Source: Rummeliibacillus pycnus_A (GTDB lineage Bacteria > Bacillota > Bacilli > Bacillales_A > Planococcaceae). From it: 64,000 nt of DNA. This document shows, piece after piece, positions 21,953 to 30,172 of this stretch (positions within the stretch are counted from its first letter, which is position 1; each line of letters opens with the position of its first letter). The notes beneath the pieces were generated by a model. It searched no databases. It saw nothing but the letters and a program-made list of their open reading frames with translations, and was not told where the DNA came from. The position numbers and the translations under genes were made by a program. Location of the stretch: contig NZ_CP132291.1 in assembly GCF_044359855.1 (NCBI RefSeq), positions 2,604,001 to 2,668,000 of the forward strand. The letters are read 5' to 3'.

Positions 21953-21992
21953 AACCCCGTGTCTCTTGGTATTTCGGAGCACGGGATTTTTT
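21953..21992 (+). terminator. Terminator-like hairpin between yaaR and holB
   Basis: CCCGTG / CACGGG stem with partial inner pairing, then ATTTTTT. It starts at the yaaR stop codon, so it may separate yaaR from holB or attenuate read-through. Confidence 0.7.
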
Positions 21993-22013
21993 CAAACAAT
22001 GAAAAGGTGTTGA

Positions 22014-23021
22014 ATGATGATGCATACAGCTGAAGAACTACTTAAATTACAACCAGTAGTGATGAAGCAGCTCCAAATAATTTTTGAAAAAAACAGAGTG
22101 GGACATGCGTATATATTAGAAGGTGGTAAAGGTACAGGCACTGAAGAAGTGATGCTTTACTTTGTTCGGCTGCTATTATGCGAAAATCCACAAAATGATG
22201 TTCCATGTGAAACATGTCGAAGCTGCCAGCGTATAAAATCAGGAAATCACCCTAATTTTCACCAAGTATATCCTGAAGGACAATTTATAAAGGTAGATGC
22301 AATTGAAAAATTGCTAAACGAGATGAGTAAGACAGGATTAGAAGCAGGGCGCAAAGTATATGTAATCCATAGTGCTGAAAGATTAAATGTAAAGTCTGCT
22401 AATAAATTGTTGAAGTTTTTAGAGGAACCTGAGGGTGTTGTAACAGCTATATTTATAACGCAAAATATTAATGCAATCATACCGACCATTCGCTCGCGCT
22501 GTCAGCATATTAAATTTCAAGAAATTCCTCGGAATTCCATGATGAAAGAGTTGGTTGCTGAGGGGATTACGCAGTCTATGGCAGCTACAGTAAGTATGGT
22601 GACAAGTGATTTAGAAGATGCTTTTTCAATTGTAAAAGATGATGCGTTTGCACAGGCTAGAAAAACAGTGTTAAAATTGGTAGAAGCAACCTTTAAAAAT
22701 GTACATGAAGCAATGTTAGTTGTACATGAAGATTGGTTACCATTATTTAAAGAAAAAGAGCAAATAGAATTAGCATTAGACTTAATGTTATTTGCTTTCC
22801 GAGATATAGTAGCAATTAAAGCAAATCCAGAGGCGATGTGTACGTATCCTGATTTACTTTCAACATGGAAAGAGGCAGCACTTCACACAACCTTCGATAA
22901 GCTATCATCGCAATTGCAAGCCATTTTAAATGCTCGTAAACAATTGCAAAGTAATATGAACAAGACGTTGATGATGGAGCAGCTGATGCTGAATCTGCAG
23001 GAGGGAAGATCCTTTGTATAA
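22014..23021 (+). CDS. holB: DNA polymerase III subunit delta'
   Basis: Clamp-loader subunit that opens the ring with delta and tau/gamma. It resembles the DnaX AAA+ module, with a zinc-binding cluster C..C..C..C (about residues 61-73). The Walker A equivalent is degenerate (EGGKGTGTEEV), as is normal for delta', which does not hydrolyse ATP. An SRC sensor motif (TIRSRCQHIKF) is present. It is 335 aa. Three ATG codons stand in tandem at 22014-22022, so the exact start is ambiguous by two codons. It overlaps ricT by eight bases. Confidence 0.94.
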   Translation: MMMHTAEELLKLQPVVMKQLQIIFEKNRVGHAYILEGGKGTGTEEVMLYFVRLLLCENPQNDVPCETCRSCQRIKSGNHPNFHQVYPEGQFIKVDAIEKLLNEMSKTGLEAGRKVYVIHSAERLNVKSANKLLKFLEEPEGVVTAIFITQNINAIIPTIRSRCQHIKFQEIPRNSMMKELVAEGITQSMAATVSMVTSDLEDAFSIVKDDAFAQARKTVLKLVEATFKNVHEAMLVVHEDWLPLFKEKEQIELALDLMLFAFRDIVAIKANPEAMCTYPDLLSTWKEAALHTTFDKLSSQLQAILNARKQLQSNMNKTLMMEQLMLNLQEGRSFV

Positions 23022-23832
23022 AGTAGTAGGTGTCCGCTTTAAAAAAGCGGGTAAAATATATTATTTTGACCCTGGAGATTATTCTCTAGAAAAAGGGCAG
23101 TATGTTATTGTAGAGACTGCCAGGGGTATTGAATATGGAAGAATCGTTGTCTCTATGAAACAAGTTGGAGAAAATGATGTAGTTTTGCCACTAAAACAAG
23201 TGGTGCGACCAGCAAATGAACGTGATCGTATACAAGTAGATGAAAACGCTCTTGAATCTAAACGAGCCTTTGATTTAGCAACAGAGAAAATAATAGAACA
23301 TGAATTAGAGATGAAACTAGTTGATGTTGAATATACATTTGATCGCAATAAAATTATCTTCTATTTCACAGCAGAAGGTAGAGTTGATTTCCGCGAATTA
23401 GTAAAAGACCTTGCAGCTATTTTCCGCACACGTATTGAATTAAGACAAATTGGAGTACGTGATGAAGCGAAAATGTTAGGTGGTATTGGCCCTTGCGGAA
23501 GAATGCTATGTTGTTCAACATTTTTAGGGGATTTTGAGCCAGTATCCATTAAAATGGCAAAAGATCAGAACTTATCGCTTAATCCTTCGAAAATATCAGG
23601 ATTGTGTGGACGTCTAATGTGCTGTCTAAAATATGAAAATGATGAATATGAAGAGGCTCGTGAACAAATGCCTGATATGGGTGAAACAATTACAACACCA
23701 GATGGTAGAGGCAAGGTAATTGGATTGAATATATTAGAACGAGTGCTTCAAGTTGAATTATTTGAGGAACAACGAATCTTAGAATATACATTGGATGAAA
23801 TATTACAGTATGAAAATAGTTCAGTCCAATAG
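23014..23832 (+). CDS. ricT: PSP1-domain protein RicT (YaaT)
   Basis: Part of the RicA-RicF-RicT complex, which carries Fe-S clusters and stimulates mRNA processing by RNase Y; needed in Bacillus for sporulation, competence and biofilm. The 272-aa protein has the PSP1 domain with a cysteine-rich patch (GPCGRMLCCST and GLCGRLMCCLKY, about residues 162-206), which supplies cluster ligands. The TTG 23014 start lies inside holB with a GGAGGG site just upstream. It is followed by yabA. Confidence 0.93.
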   Translation: MYKVVGVRFKKAGKIYYFDPGDYSLEKGQYVIVETARGIEYGRIVVSMKQVGENDVVLPLKQVVRPANERDRIQVDENALESKRAFDLATEKIIEHELEMKLVDVEYTFDRNKIIFYFTAEGRVDFRELVKDLAAIFRTRIELRQIGVRDEAKMLGGIGPCGRMLCCSTFLGDFEPVSIKMAKDQNLSLNPSKISGLCGRLMCCLKYENDEYEEAREQMPDMGETITTPDGRGKVIGLNILERVLQVELFEEQRILEYTLDEILQYENSSVQ

Positions 23833-23854
23833 AGGGAATAATGAGGTGGCTTGA

Positions 23855-24214
23855 GTGAAGGACCGTAATTTCTTAGACACTGTTATGGAGTTCGAACAAC
23901 AGCTTGAATCGATGCAAAAACAATTTGAGGCATTGAAGAAATTTGTTGCACTCATGATGGAAGAGCATCAAACATTACAAATGGAAAATCATCATCTTCG
24001 AACACGTTTAGAAGAAGTTCTTTCTGTAAAACCAGAGGGACATGTTGAGCCGAATGCCGAGGAAGAGAAACAAGAAATAATTGATGTAGGCGAAGGCTAT
24101 GATAATTTAGCCCGACTATATCACGAAGGATATCATGTTTGTCATGTCCATTTTGGTAGTTCAAGAAAAGGCGAGGATTGTTTATTCTGCCTATCATTTT
24201 TAAATAAACAATAA
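23855..24214 (+). CDS. yabA: Replication initiation control protein YabA
   Basis: Negative regulator of chromosome replication that bridges DnaA and the sliding clamp DnaN. The 119-aa protein has a long N-terminal leucine-zipper coiled coil (about residues 1-60), a flexible acidic linker and a C-terminal zinc domain with CHVHF...CLFC (H/C ligands about 96-112). The start is GTG 23855. It stands between ricT and trmN6, the conserved place. Confidence 0.94.
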   Translation: MKDRNFLDTVMEFEQQLESMQKQFEALKKFVALMMEEHQTLQMENHHLRTRLEEVLSVKPEGHVEPNAEEEKQEIIDVGEGYDNLARLYHEGYHVCHVHFGSSRKGEDCLFCLSFLNKQ

Positions 24215-24223
24215 TTGATAAAG

Positions 24224-24264
24224 AAGACTGATCCCGCTTCATGTAGTGGTTGTCAGTCTTTTGT
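24224..24264 (+). terminator. Terminator between yabA and trmN6
   Basis: Outer stem AAGACTGA / TCAGTCTT with an inner CCCGCT / AGTGGT helix and a TTTTG tail. It lies 10 nt after the yabA stop. Confidence 0.65.
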
Positions 24265-24282
24265 TATGTTGGAGGGAAAAAA

Positions 24283-25032
24283 ATGGAACAATGGTTGAAG
24301 GAAGATGAAAGAATGGATTATTTATTAGCAGAGAATTTACGTATTATTCAAAGTCCATCTGTTTTTTCATTTTCATTGGATGCCGTTTTATTGTCTAAGT
24401 TTGTGAGTGTCCCGTATCAAAAGGGAAATCTCGTTGATTTATGTGCAGGAAATGGAGCAATTCCGTTATTTTTGAGTGCACGTACGAAAGGGCAGATTAC
24501 AGCCGTCGAGTTACAAAGCCGACTCGTTGATATGGCAGAGAGAAGTGTGCGATATAACAAATTACAAGAGCAAATTACGATTATGCAAGGTGATGTTCGC
24601 AAAATTGCTCCAGTGTTAGGAATTGAAAAATATGATGTGGTAACATGTAATCCTCCATACTTTCCAGCGAATGAAGCAAGTGAAAAGAACTTAAAAGAAC
24701 ATGTGGCTATTGCTAGACATGAGATTTATTTAAAATTAGATGAAATGATATATTCAGCTAGTAAGCTTTTGAAGCAAGGTGGCAAAGCAGCCTTTGTCCA
24801 TAGACCAGGGAGATTACTCGATATCGTTACGGCAATGCGTGCACATCGTTTAGAACCAAAACGAATCCGCTTTGTCTATCCTAAGGAAGGCAAAGAAGCA
24901 AATACATTATTAATAGAAGGAATTAAAGATGGAAAACCTGATTTGAAAATTTTGCCTCCATTATATGTATACGGAGCAGATGATGAATATACTGCTGAAG
25001 TGAGAGAAATGCTATATGGCGACAGTCAATAA
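24283..25032 (+). CDS. trmN6: tRNA (adenine-N6)-methyltransferase TrmN6-like
   Basis: SAM-dependent methyltransferase (YabB family) expected to methylate adenine 37 of tRNA-Val. A SAM-binding motif VDLCAGNGAIPLFL (about residues 48-61) and the N6-amino-methyltransferase NPPY (about 124-127) are visible. The start is ATG 24283 (249 aa) behind GGAGGG; the frame runs further upstream but overlaps the terminator. It overlaps yazA by 17 bases. The tRNA substrate is inferred from the E. coli homologue and not shown here. Confidence 0.88.
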   Translation: MEQWLKEDERMDYLLAENLRIIQSPSVFSFSLDAVLLSKFVSVPYQKGNLVDLCAGNGAIPLFLSARTKGQITAVELQSRLVDMAERSVRYNKLQEQITIMQGDVRKIAPVLGIEKYDVVTCNPPYFPANEASEKNLKEHVAIARHEIYLKLDEMIYSASKLLKQGGKAAFVHRPGRLLDIVTAMRAHRLEPKRIRFVYPKEGKEANTLLIEGIKDGKPDLKILPPLYVYGADDEYTAEVREMLYGDSQ

Positions 25033-25285
25033 TCATATCATGTATGTTTTAGAATGTTTAGATGGTACGTACTATACAGGATATACAAATGATTTGGAGA
25101 GACGTGTTGCTGTACACAATTCTGGTAAGGGTGCAAAATATACAAGAGCACGTAGACCCGTACGATGCATTTATTTTGAAACATTTGAAACAAAGCATGA
25201 TGCTATGAGTGCTGAATATCATTTTAAACAACTAACAAGACAACAAAAGATGAACTATATTGCAACAAGGAGTGAGGGAAAGTGA
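25016..25285 (+). CDS. yazA: GIY-YIG endonuclease-like protein YazA
   Basis: An 89-aa UPF0213 protein with a single GIY-YIG nuclease fold: MYVLECLDGTYYTGYT (about residues 9-24), then R in DLERRV, and E in AEYHFKQL. Its function is unknown in most bacteria; relatives act in DNA repair or DNA uptake. It starts within trmN6 and its stop overlaps the rsmI start (GTGA), so all three genes form one translationally coupled unit. Confidence 0.9.
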   Translation: MATVNNHIMYVLECLDGTYYTGYTNDLERRVAVHNSGKGAKYTRARRPVRCIYFETFETKHDAMSAEYHFKQLTRQQKMNYIATRSEGK

Positions 25286-26157
25286 AATCACAAAAAAGCT
25301 CAATGCATGAGGATAGGGGTTGCTTATATTTAGTAGCAACGCCAATTGGTAATTTGGAAGATATGACAATGCGTGCAATCCGTATATTAAAAGAAGCAGA
25401 TATTATTGCAGCAGAGGATACACGAAATACGAAAAAACTCTGTAATTACTTCGAAATAGAGACGCCATTGATAAGTTATCATGATCATAACCAAGAACAA
25501 GGTGGTGAAAAGTTACTTCAATTTTTGCGTGAGGGGAAAACAGTAGCGCTTGTCAGTGATGCTGGATTGCCTTGTATTTCAGACCCTGGGGCAGATATTG
25601 CGGCTAAAGCTATTGAAGAAGACTTTGCAGTTGTTCCTGTACCAGGTGCAAATGCGGCTATTACAGCTTTAATCGCTTCTGGTCTTGTACCTCAACCATT
25701 CTTTTTTTATGGATTTTTGAGTCGTTATAAAAAAGACCGTAGAGATTCGTTGGAGTTATTGAAAAAGCGTCACGAAACCATTTTATTTTACGAAGCACCC
25801 CATCGCTTAAAGGATACACTGAAGGATATGCAAGCGATATTTGGTAATCGTCGGATCGTTATGGCTCGTGAATTAACAAAGAAATTTGAAGAATTTTTGC
25901 GTGGAACTTTAGACGAGGCAATTGAATGGGCGAATAGCAATGAAATACGAGGGGAATTTTGTATAGTTGTTGAAGGTAATCTAAACGAAGAAGATGACGA
26001 TGAAGAAAATTGGTGGGATCAACTATCTATTGTAGAACATGTCGATCAGCTCATTGAGCATCAAAAGATATCTTCAAAAGAAGCGATTAAAGAAGTAGCT
26101 AAAGTTCGTAATTTGGCAAAGAGAGATGTTTACCAACAATATCATATTGAAAGCTAA
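25282..26157 (+). CDS. rsmI: 16S rRNA 2'-O-methyltransferase RsmI
   Basis: Methylates the ribose of C1402 in 16S rRNA. It belongs to the tetrapyrrole methylase fold family (SPOUT-unrelated). Family motifs include LVATPIGNLEDMTMRA, AAEDTRNTKKL, SDAGLPCISDPGA, and VPGANAAITALIASG. Length is 291 aa. The GTG start overlaps the yazA stop codon by four bases; the site is GAGGGAAA. Confidence 0.96.
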   Translation: MKSQKSSMHEDRGCLYLVATPIGNLEDMTMRAIRILKEADIIAAEDTRNTKKLCNYFEIETPLISYHDHNQEQGGEKLLQFLREGKTVALVSDAGLPCISDPGADIAAKAIEEDFAVVPVPGANAAITALIASGLVPQPFFFYGFLSRYKKDRRDSLELLKKRHETILFYEAPHRLKDTLKDMQAIFGNRRIVMARELTKKFEEFLRGTLDEAIEWANSNEIRGEFCIVVEGNLNEEDDDEENWWDQLSIVEHVDQLIEHQKISSKEAIKEVAKVRNLAKRDVYQQYHIES

Positions 26158-26246
26158 AGGTAGACGGCTCATTCAGATTCAATTTGTAAAAGATTTCGAA
26201 TTGGAAGTCGCCTGTTAAGTTTCTATAAGTTGTAATCAGATAAATA

Positions 26247-26290
26247 AAAAGCCCATCCGAAATGGCGAATATTTCGGATGGGTTTTTTGA
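26247..26290. terminator. Terminator between convergent rsmI and abrB
   Basis: Stem AAAAGCCCATCCGAAAT / ATTTCGGATGGGTTTT with a short loop. It has A and T runs on either side, so it can serve both strands. Confidence 0.92.
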
Positions 26291-26384
26291 TATATAAAAA
26301 TCACATTTGAAAACAAGGTAAGGTAATTAAGTAAATTATTTCACTTTTGTATATCTTGTTGATCGAATTGATTTGTCCAAGAAA

Positions 26385-26663
26385 TTATTTGTTTAATTTA
26401 CCTTGGATTTCTTTAATAAGGATTTGTGCACCTTCTGGGCTAAGGATTAAGTTACCGCCAGCTAAACGGAAGTTATCATCAGATACTTCACCAGTTACAG
26501 CACAAGTCATATTAGGCATATATTTTTTTAAGATGATTTTATCATCATCCACATAAATTTCTAAAGCATCTTTTTCTGCGATACCTAAAGTACGGCGGAG
26601 TTCAATTGGAATTACCACGCGACCAAGTTCATCAACTTTACGTACAATACCAGTAGATTTCAT
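26385..26663 (-). CDS. abrB: Transition-state regulator AbrB
   Basis: DNA-binding repressor of post-exponential genes; homotetramer with the SpoVT/AbrB swapped-hairpin domain. The N-terminus KSTGIVRKVDELGRVVIPIE carries the DNA-binding arginines, and a C-terminal multimerisation domain follows (92 aa, near the B. subtilis 96). One cysteine (C54 position, PNMTCAVTG) matches the B. subtilis arrangement. The start has AGGAGGAA upstream. Two tandem Spo0A boxes lie between promoter and gene, as in B. subtilis. Confidence 0.97.
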   Translation of the reverse strand: MKSTGIVRKVDELGRVVIPIELRRTLGIAEKDALEIYVDDDKIILKKYMPNMTCAVTGEVSDDNFRLAGGNLILSPEGAQILIKEIQGKLNK

Positions 26664-26699
26664 AACGAGAGTTCCTCCTATATTTTCTTAATATTATTT

Positions 26700-26716
26700 T
26701 TCGTCAAAATTCGACA
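26700..26716 (-). promoter_or_regulatory. Tandem Spo0A boxes in the abrB leader
   Basis: On the minus strand, TGTCGAA (26710-26716) and TGACGAA (26700-26706) are two exact matches to the 0A box (TGnCGAA), 10 bp apart. They lie downstream of the promoter, where Spo0A~P would block transcription. The match is seen; repression is known for B. subtilis abrB. Confidence 0.8.
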
Positions 26717-26737
26717 TAAACTCTGTGTCTGTCCTAT

Positions 26738-26766
26738 ATCATACCAACTAATGACATATACGTCAA
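26738..26766 (-). promoter_or_regulatory. Sigma-A promoter of abrB
   Basis: On the minus strand, TTGACG (26761-26766), a 17-bp spacer and TATGAT (26738-26743). It is 75 bp upstream of the abrB start and directly before the 0A boxes. Confidence 0.82.
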
Positions 26767-26915
26767 TTATTTTTGACTGTATTTTAAACACTTTTTCAAA
26801 ATATTTCCGTTCTTTAAGGAGATTAATCATATTAGTTTATTTTATTTTAAACAATTATTGTACTTTTATACGTTATTTTGCTTAAAAATTAGGATAGATT
26901 TGTCTGTAAATATTA

Positions 26916-26932
26916 TTCGACAAAATTAGACA
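26916..26932 (-). promoter_or_regulatory. Second tandem 0A-like pair in the abrB-metG interval
   Basis: TTCGACA (26916-26922; minus strand TGTCGAA, exact) and TTAGACA (26926-26932; one mismatch) are spaced 10 bp and sit about 90 bp upstream of metG. The spacing equals that of the abrB boxes. It may be a further Spo0A site or a chance AT-rich repeat. Confidence 0.45.
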
Positions 26933-27019
26933 AAATTGAGTTGAGTAAACTTTAATTGAAAGGTTTTTCGTACTCCGATAGAATAGGAAGTATACTGTAT
27001 AGCACTGGAGGAAGTTTTC

Positions 27020-28990
27020 GTGACGAATGAAAAGAAAACATTCTATATTACAACACCAATTTACTACCCAAGTGGTAAATTTCATATTGGTACCGCGTAC
27101 ACAACTGTAGCTGCAGACACAATGGCGCGTTACAAACGATTACGAGGTTTTGATGTTCGATTCCAAACAGGTATGGATGAACATGGCCAAAAGATTCAAG
27201 AAAAAGCCGAGGAAGCAAATAAAAATCCGAAAGAATATGTTGATGAAATTGCAGCTGCTGCGAAAAAACTTTGGAAGCTAATGGACATCTCTTATGATGA
27301 CTTCATCCAAACAACAGAAGAGCGCCATACTAAAGCTGTAGAGAAAATTTTCAAAAGATTCTTAGATAACGGCGACATTTACAAGGGTGAATATGAAGGT
27401 TGGTATTGTACACCGTGTGAATCTTTCTTTACTGATACACAACTAGACAATGGTAATTGTCCTGATTGTGGCCGTCCTGTTCATCGTGTAAAAGAAGAAT
27501 CTTACTTCTTTAATATGAAGAAATACGCAGATCGTCTTTTAAAATATTATGAAGAAAATCCTGGATTCATTGAACCGGAATCTCGCAAAAATGAAATGAT
27601 AAACAATTTCATTAAACCAGGATTAGAAGATCTTTCTGTATCTCGTACTTCTTTTGACTGGGGTATTCGTGTTCCTGGAGATCCAAAGCATGTTATTTAT
27701 GTTTGGGTTGATGCTTTAACGAACTATCTAACAACATTAGGTTATGACACAGATCATGACGAAGACTACAAAAAATACTGGCCAGCAGATGTTCATGTAG
27801 TCGGTAAGGACATTGTGAGATTCCATACAATCTATTGGCCAATTTTCTTGATGGCTTTAGATTTACCACTTCCTAAAAAAGTATTCGCTCATGGCTTCAT
27901 TATGATGAAAGATGGCAAAATGTCAAAATCAAAAGGAAATGTTGTATATCCTGAAATGCTAATTGAACGCTATGGCTTAGATGCAACACGATACTTCTTA
28001 TTACGTGAATTACCATTTGGTCAAGATGGTGTATTCTCACCAGAATCATTTGTCGAACGTACTAATTTCGACCTTGCTAATGACCTTGGTAATTTGTTAA
28101 ATCGTACTGTATCGATGATGAATAAATATTTTGATGGGATAATTCCAACTGAAGGATTAGAACCTACAGAATTTGATAATGCTCTTAGTGCACAAGCAAA
28201 AGAAACGCAAGCTAAATACGAAGCAGATATGGAGAAAATGCAATTTAGTGTTGTATTAGCAGACGTATGGGCATTAGTTTCTCGTACAAATAAATATATA
28301 GATGAAACACAACCATGGGTACTTGCAAAAGATGAAGCACTCACTAGTCAACTTGCAACTGTTATGTATAACTTAGCTGAAAACCTACGTCGTGTAGCAG
28401 TCATGTTGCAACCATTTATGACAAATGCACCAAAGGAAATTGTGCGTCAACTTGGGTTATCAAAAGATATACTTATATGGGATTCCCTAAATGAAGAAAA
28501 TGTTATACCTGCAGGTACAAAGGTAATCGACAAAGGTGTTCCTATTTTCCCTCGTTTAGACACTGAGGAAGAAGTAACTTATATTCGAGATCAAATGCGA
28601 GGATCAGTAAAAACTGTCGAAGAACCAAAAAAAGAAGAGAAGAAAGAAGCTTCTCAAGACGAAGTTCCTGAAATTACTATAGATGATTTCATGAAAGTTG
28701 ATTTACGAGTGGCAACAGTTACAGCTTGTGACAAAATGCCAAAAGCTGATAAATTATTAAAACTACAATTAGATTTGGGATATGAACAACGTCAAGTTGT
28801 GTCAGGTATTGCCGAACATTATAAACCAGAAGAATTAGTAGGACGTAAAGTAATTGTTATTGCAAACTTAAAGCCTGTAAAGCTTCGTGGTGAACTATCT
28901 CAAGGAATGATATTAGCTGGTAGTAAAAATAATATTTTAACTTTAGCAACGGTTGATGAAAAATTAGAGAATGGTGCCAAAGTTAAATAA
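27020..28990 (+). CDS. metG: Methionyl-tRNA synthetase
   Basis: Charges initiator and elongator tRNA-Met. Class I motifs: the HIGH-type FHIGTAY (about residue 22) and KMSKS (about 298). A zinc knuckle CTPC...CPDC (about 131-148) is visible. A Trbp111-like tRNA-binding domain (about 550-656) follows a Lys/Glu-rich linker. Length is 656 aa, the usual Bacillus form. The GTG 27020 start has GGAGGAAG. No T-box is seen upstream. Confidence 0.97.
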   Translation: MTNEKKTFYITTPIYYPSGKFHIGTAYTTVAADTMARYKRLRGFDVRFQTGMDEHGQKIQEKAEEANKNPKEYVDEIAAAAKKLWKLMDISYDDFIQTTEERHTKAVEKIFKRFLDNGDIYKGEYEGWYCTPCESFFTDTQLDNGNCPDCGRPVHRVKEESYFFNMKKYADRLLKYYEENPGFIEPESRKNEMINNFIKPGLEDLSVSRTSFDWGIRVPGDPKHVIYVWVDALTNYLTTLGYDTDHDEDYKKYWPADVHVVGKDIVRFHTIYWPIFLMALDLPLPKKVFAHGFIMMKDGKMSKSKGNVVYPEMLIERYGLDATRYFLLRELPFGQDGVFSPESFVERTNFDLANDLGNLLNRTVSMMNKYFDGIIPTEGLEPTEFDNALSAQAKETQAKYEADMEKMQFSVVLADVWALVSRTNKYIDETQPWVLAKDEALTSQLATVMYNLAENLRRVAVMLQPFMTNAPKEIVRQLGLSKDILIWDSLNEENVIPAGTKVIDKGVPIFPRLDTEEEVTYIRDQMRGSVKTVEEPKKEEKKEASQDEVPEITIDDFMKVDLRVATVTACDKMPKADKLLKLQLDLGYEQRQVVSGIAEHYKPEELVGRKVIVIANLKPVKLRGELSQGMILAGSKNNILTLATVDEKLENGAKVK

Positions 28991-29011
28991 TTTATCCAAT
29001 CTATCCATTAC

Positions 29012-29045
29012 AAAAACCTGCTGGTGATAAACAGCAGGTTTTTGT
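29012..29045 (+). terminator. Terminator after metG
   Basis: Stem AAAACCTGCTG / CAGCAGGTTTT with a 7-nt loop and a T run. Confidence 0.9.
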
Positions 29046-29260
29046 ATCTATCGATTCAATAATATGACATTTTTTGATAGGTAATTAATATATTCGACCT
29101 TCATAAATGAGTAGAATGAATCACTTCGCCATAACGAACGACTAGTTCTTAGGTATTAAGTATAATTCAAAATGAAATATTTGTAATTAAAATGTAACTT
29201 AGCTGTGAACTGTGAAATGGTTTATTTAGCTAAAATGAAAATCATGTGAGGAGAATGAAT

Positions 29261-30031
29261 ATGTTTATAGATACGCATGTACATTTGAATGCTGAACAAT
29301 ATGAAGATGATTTACAAGAAGTGATCAATCGCGCATTAGCTGCGGATGTAAAAGAAATGGTCGTTGTTGGATTTGATCAACCAACTATTATTCGCGCTAT
29401 GGAGTTAATCGATAAATACGAATTTCTATATGCAGCAATTGGTTGGCACCCAGTCGATGCCATTGATTGTACAGAAGAAGATTTGCTATGGATTGAAAAG
29501 TTAGCAGCACATCCAAAAGTTGTTGCGATTGGTGAAACTGGGCTCGATTATTACTGGGATAAATCACCAAAAGATGTTCAACAAGAATTATTGCGTAAAC
29601 AAATTCATCTAGCAAAACGAGTAAATTTACCAATTGTGATCCATAATCGTGAAGCAACTGAAGATTGTGTTCGGATTTTACAAGAAGAACACGCTGAAGA
29701 AGTTGGCGGTGTGATGCATTGTTTTAGCGGGAGTGTTGAAACCGCCGAAGTATGTATCAAGATGAATTTTATGATTAGTTTAGGTGGCCCTGTTACATTC
29801 AAAAATGCAAAAAAACCAAAAGAAGTAGCAACGGCAATTCCTTTACAATATTTGATGATTGAAACAGATGCTCCGTACCTTGCACCGCATCCATATCGCG
29901 GTAAGAGAAACGAGCCTTCATTAGTTCCATTAGTCGCTGAGGAAATCGCGCGATTAAAAGGTTTACCTGTTGAAGAAGTAGCTCAAAAAACAACTGAAAA
30001 TGCGCATAACTTTTTCAAAATTCAAGCTTAA
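29261..30031 (+). CDS. tatD: TatD-family metal-dependent DNase
   Basis: Metal-dependent hydrolase with a TIM-barrel amidohydrolase fold. The 256-aa sequence shows the ligands in order: DTHVHLN (HxH), GETGLDY (Glu), IHNREA (His), MHCFSG (His), IETDAPYL (Asp). B. subtilis YabD is its orthologue; TatD enzymes act as 3'-5' DNases in DNA repair or as D-aminoacyl-tRNA deacylases. The start is ATG 29261, 7 nt from GAGGAG; two upstream in-frame starts overlap that site. It lies between metG and the YabE-like gene. Confidence 0.93.
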   Translation: MFIDTHVHLNAEQYEDDLQEVINRALAADVKEMVVVGFDQPTIIRAMELIDKYEFLYAAIGWHPVDAIDCTEEDLLWIEKLAAHPKVVAIGETGLDYYWDKSPKDVQQELLRKQIHLAKRVNLPIVIHNREATEDCVRILQEEHAEEVGGVMHCFSGSVETAEVCIKMNFMISLGGPVTFKNAKKPKEVATAIPLQYLMIETDAPYLAPHPYRGKRNEPSLVPLVAEEIARLKGLPVEEVAQKTTENAHNFFKIQA

Positions 30032-30116
30032 AAAAAGAGCGAAATAAACAAACGTCTCCCACATTCAAAGCAGGATCCCTAACTCTTTTGTAAAATATTT
30101 GTAAAAAACTTATCTG

Positions 30117-30145
30117 TTGACAGTCAAAAAAAGAGTCTATATAAT
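30117..30145 (+). promoter_or_regulatory. Consensus sigma-A promoter of the yabE-like gene
   Basis: TTGACA (30117-30122), 17-bp spacer, TATAAT (30140-30145), giving an initiation site about 25 bp before the start codon. Confidence 0.85.
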
Positions 30146-30172
30146 CCAACGAGTGATAAGGAGGCGTTTTTC

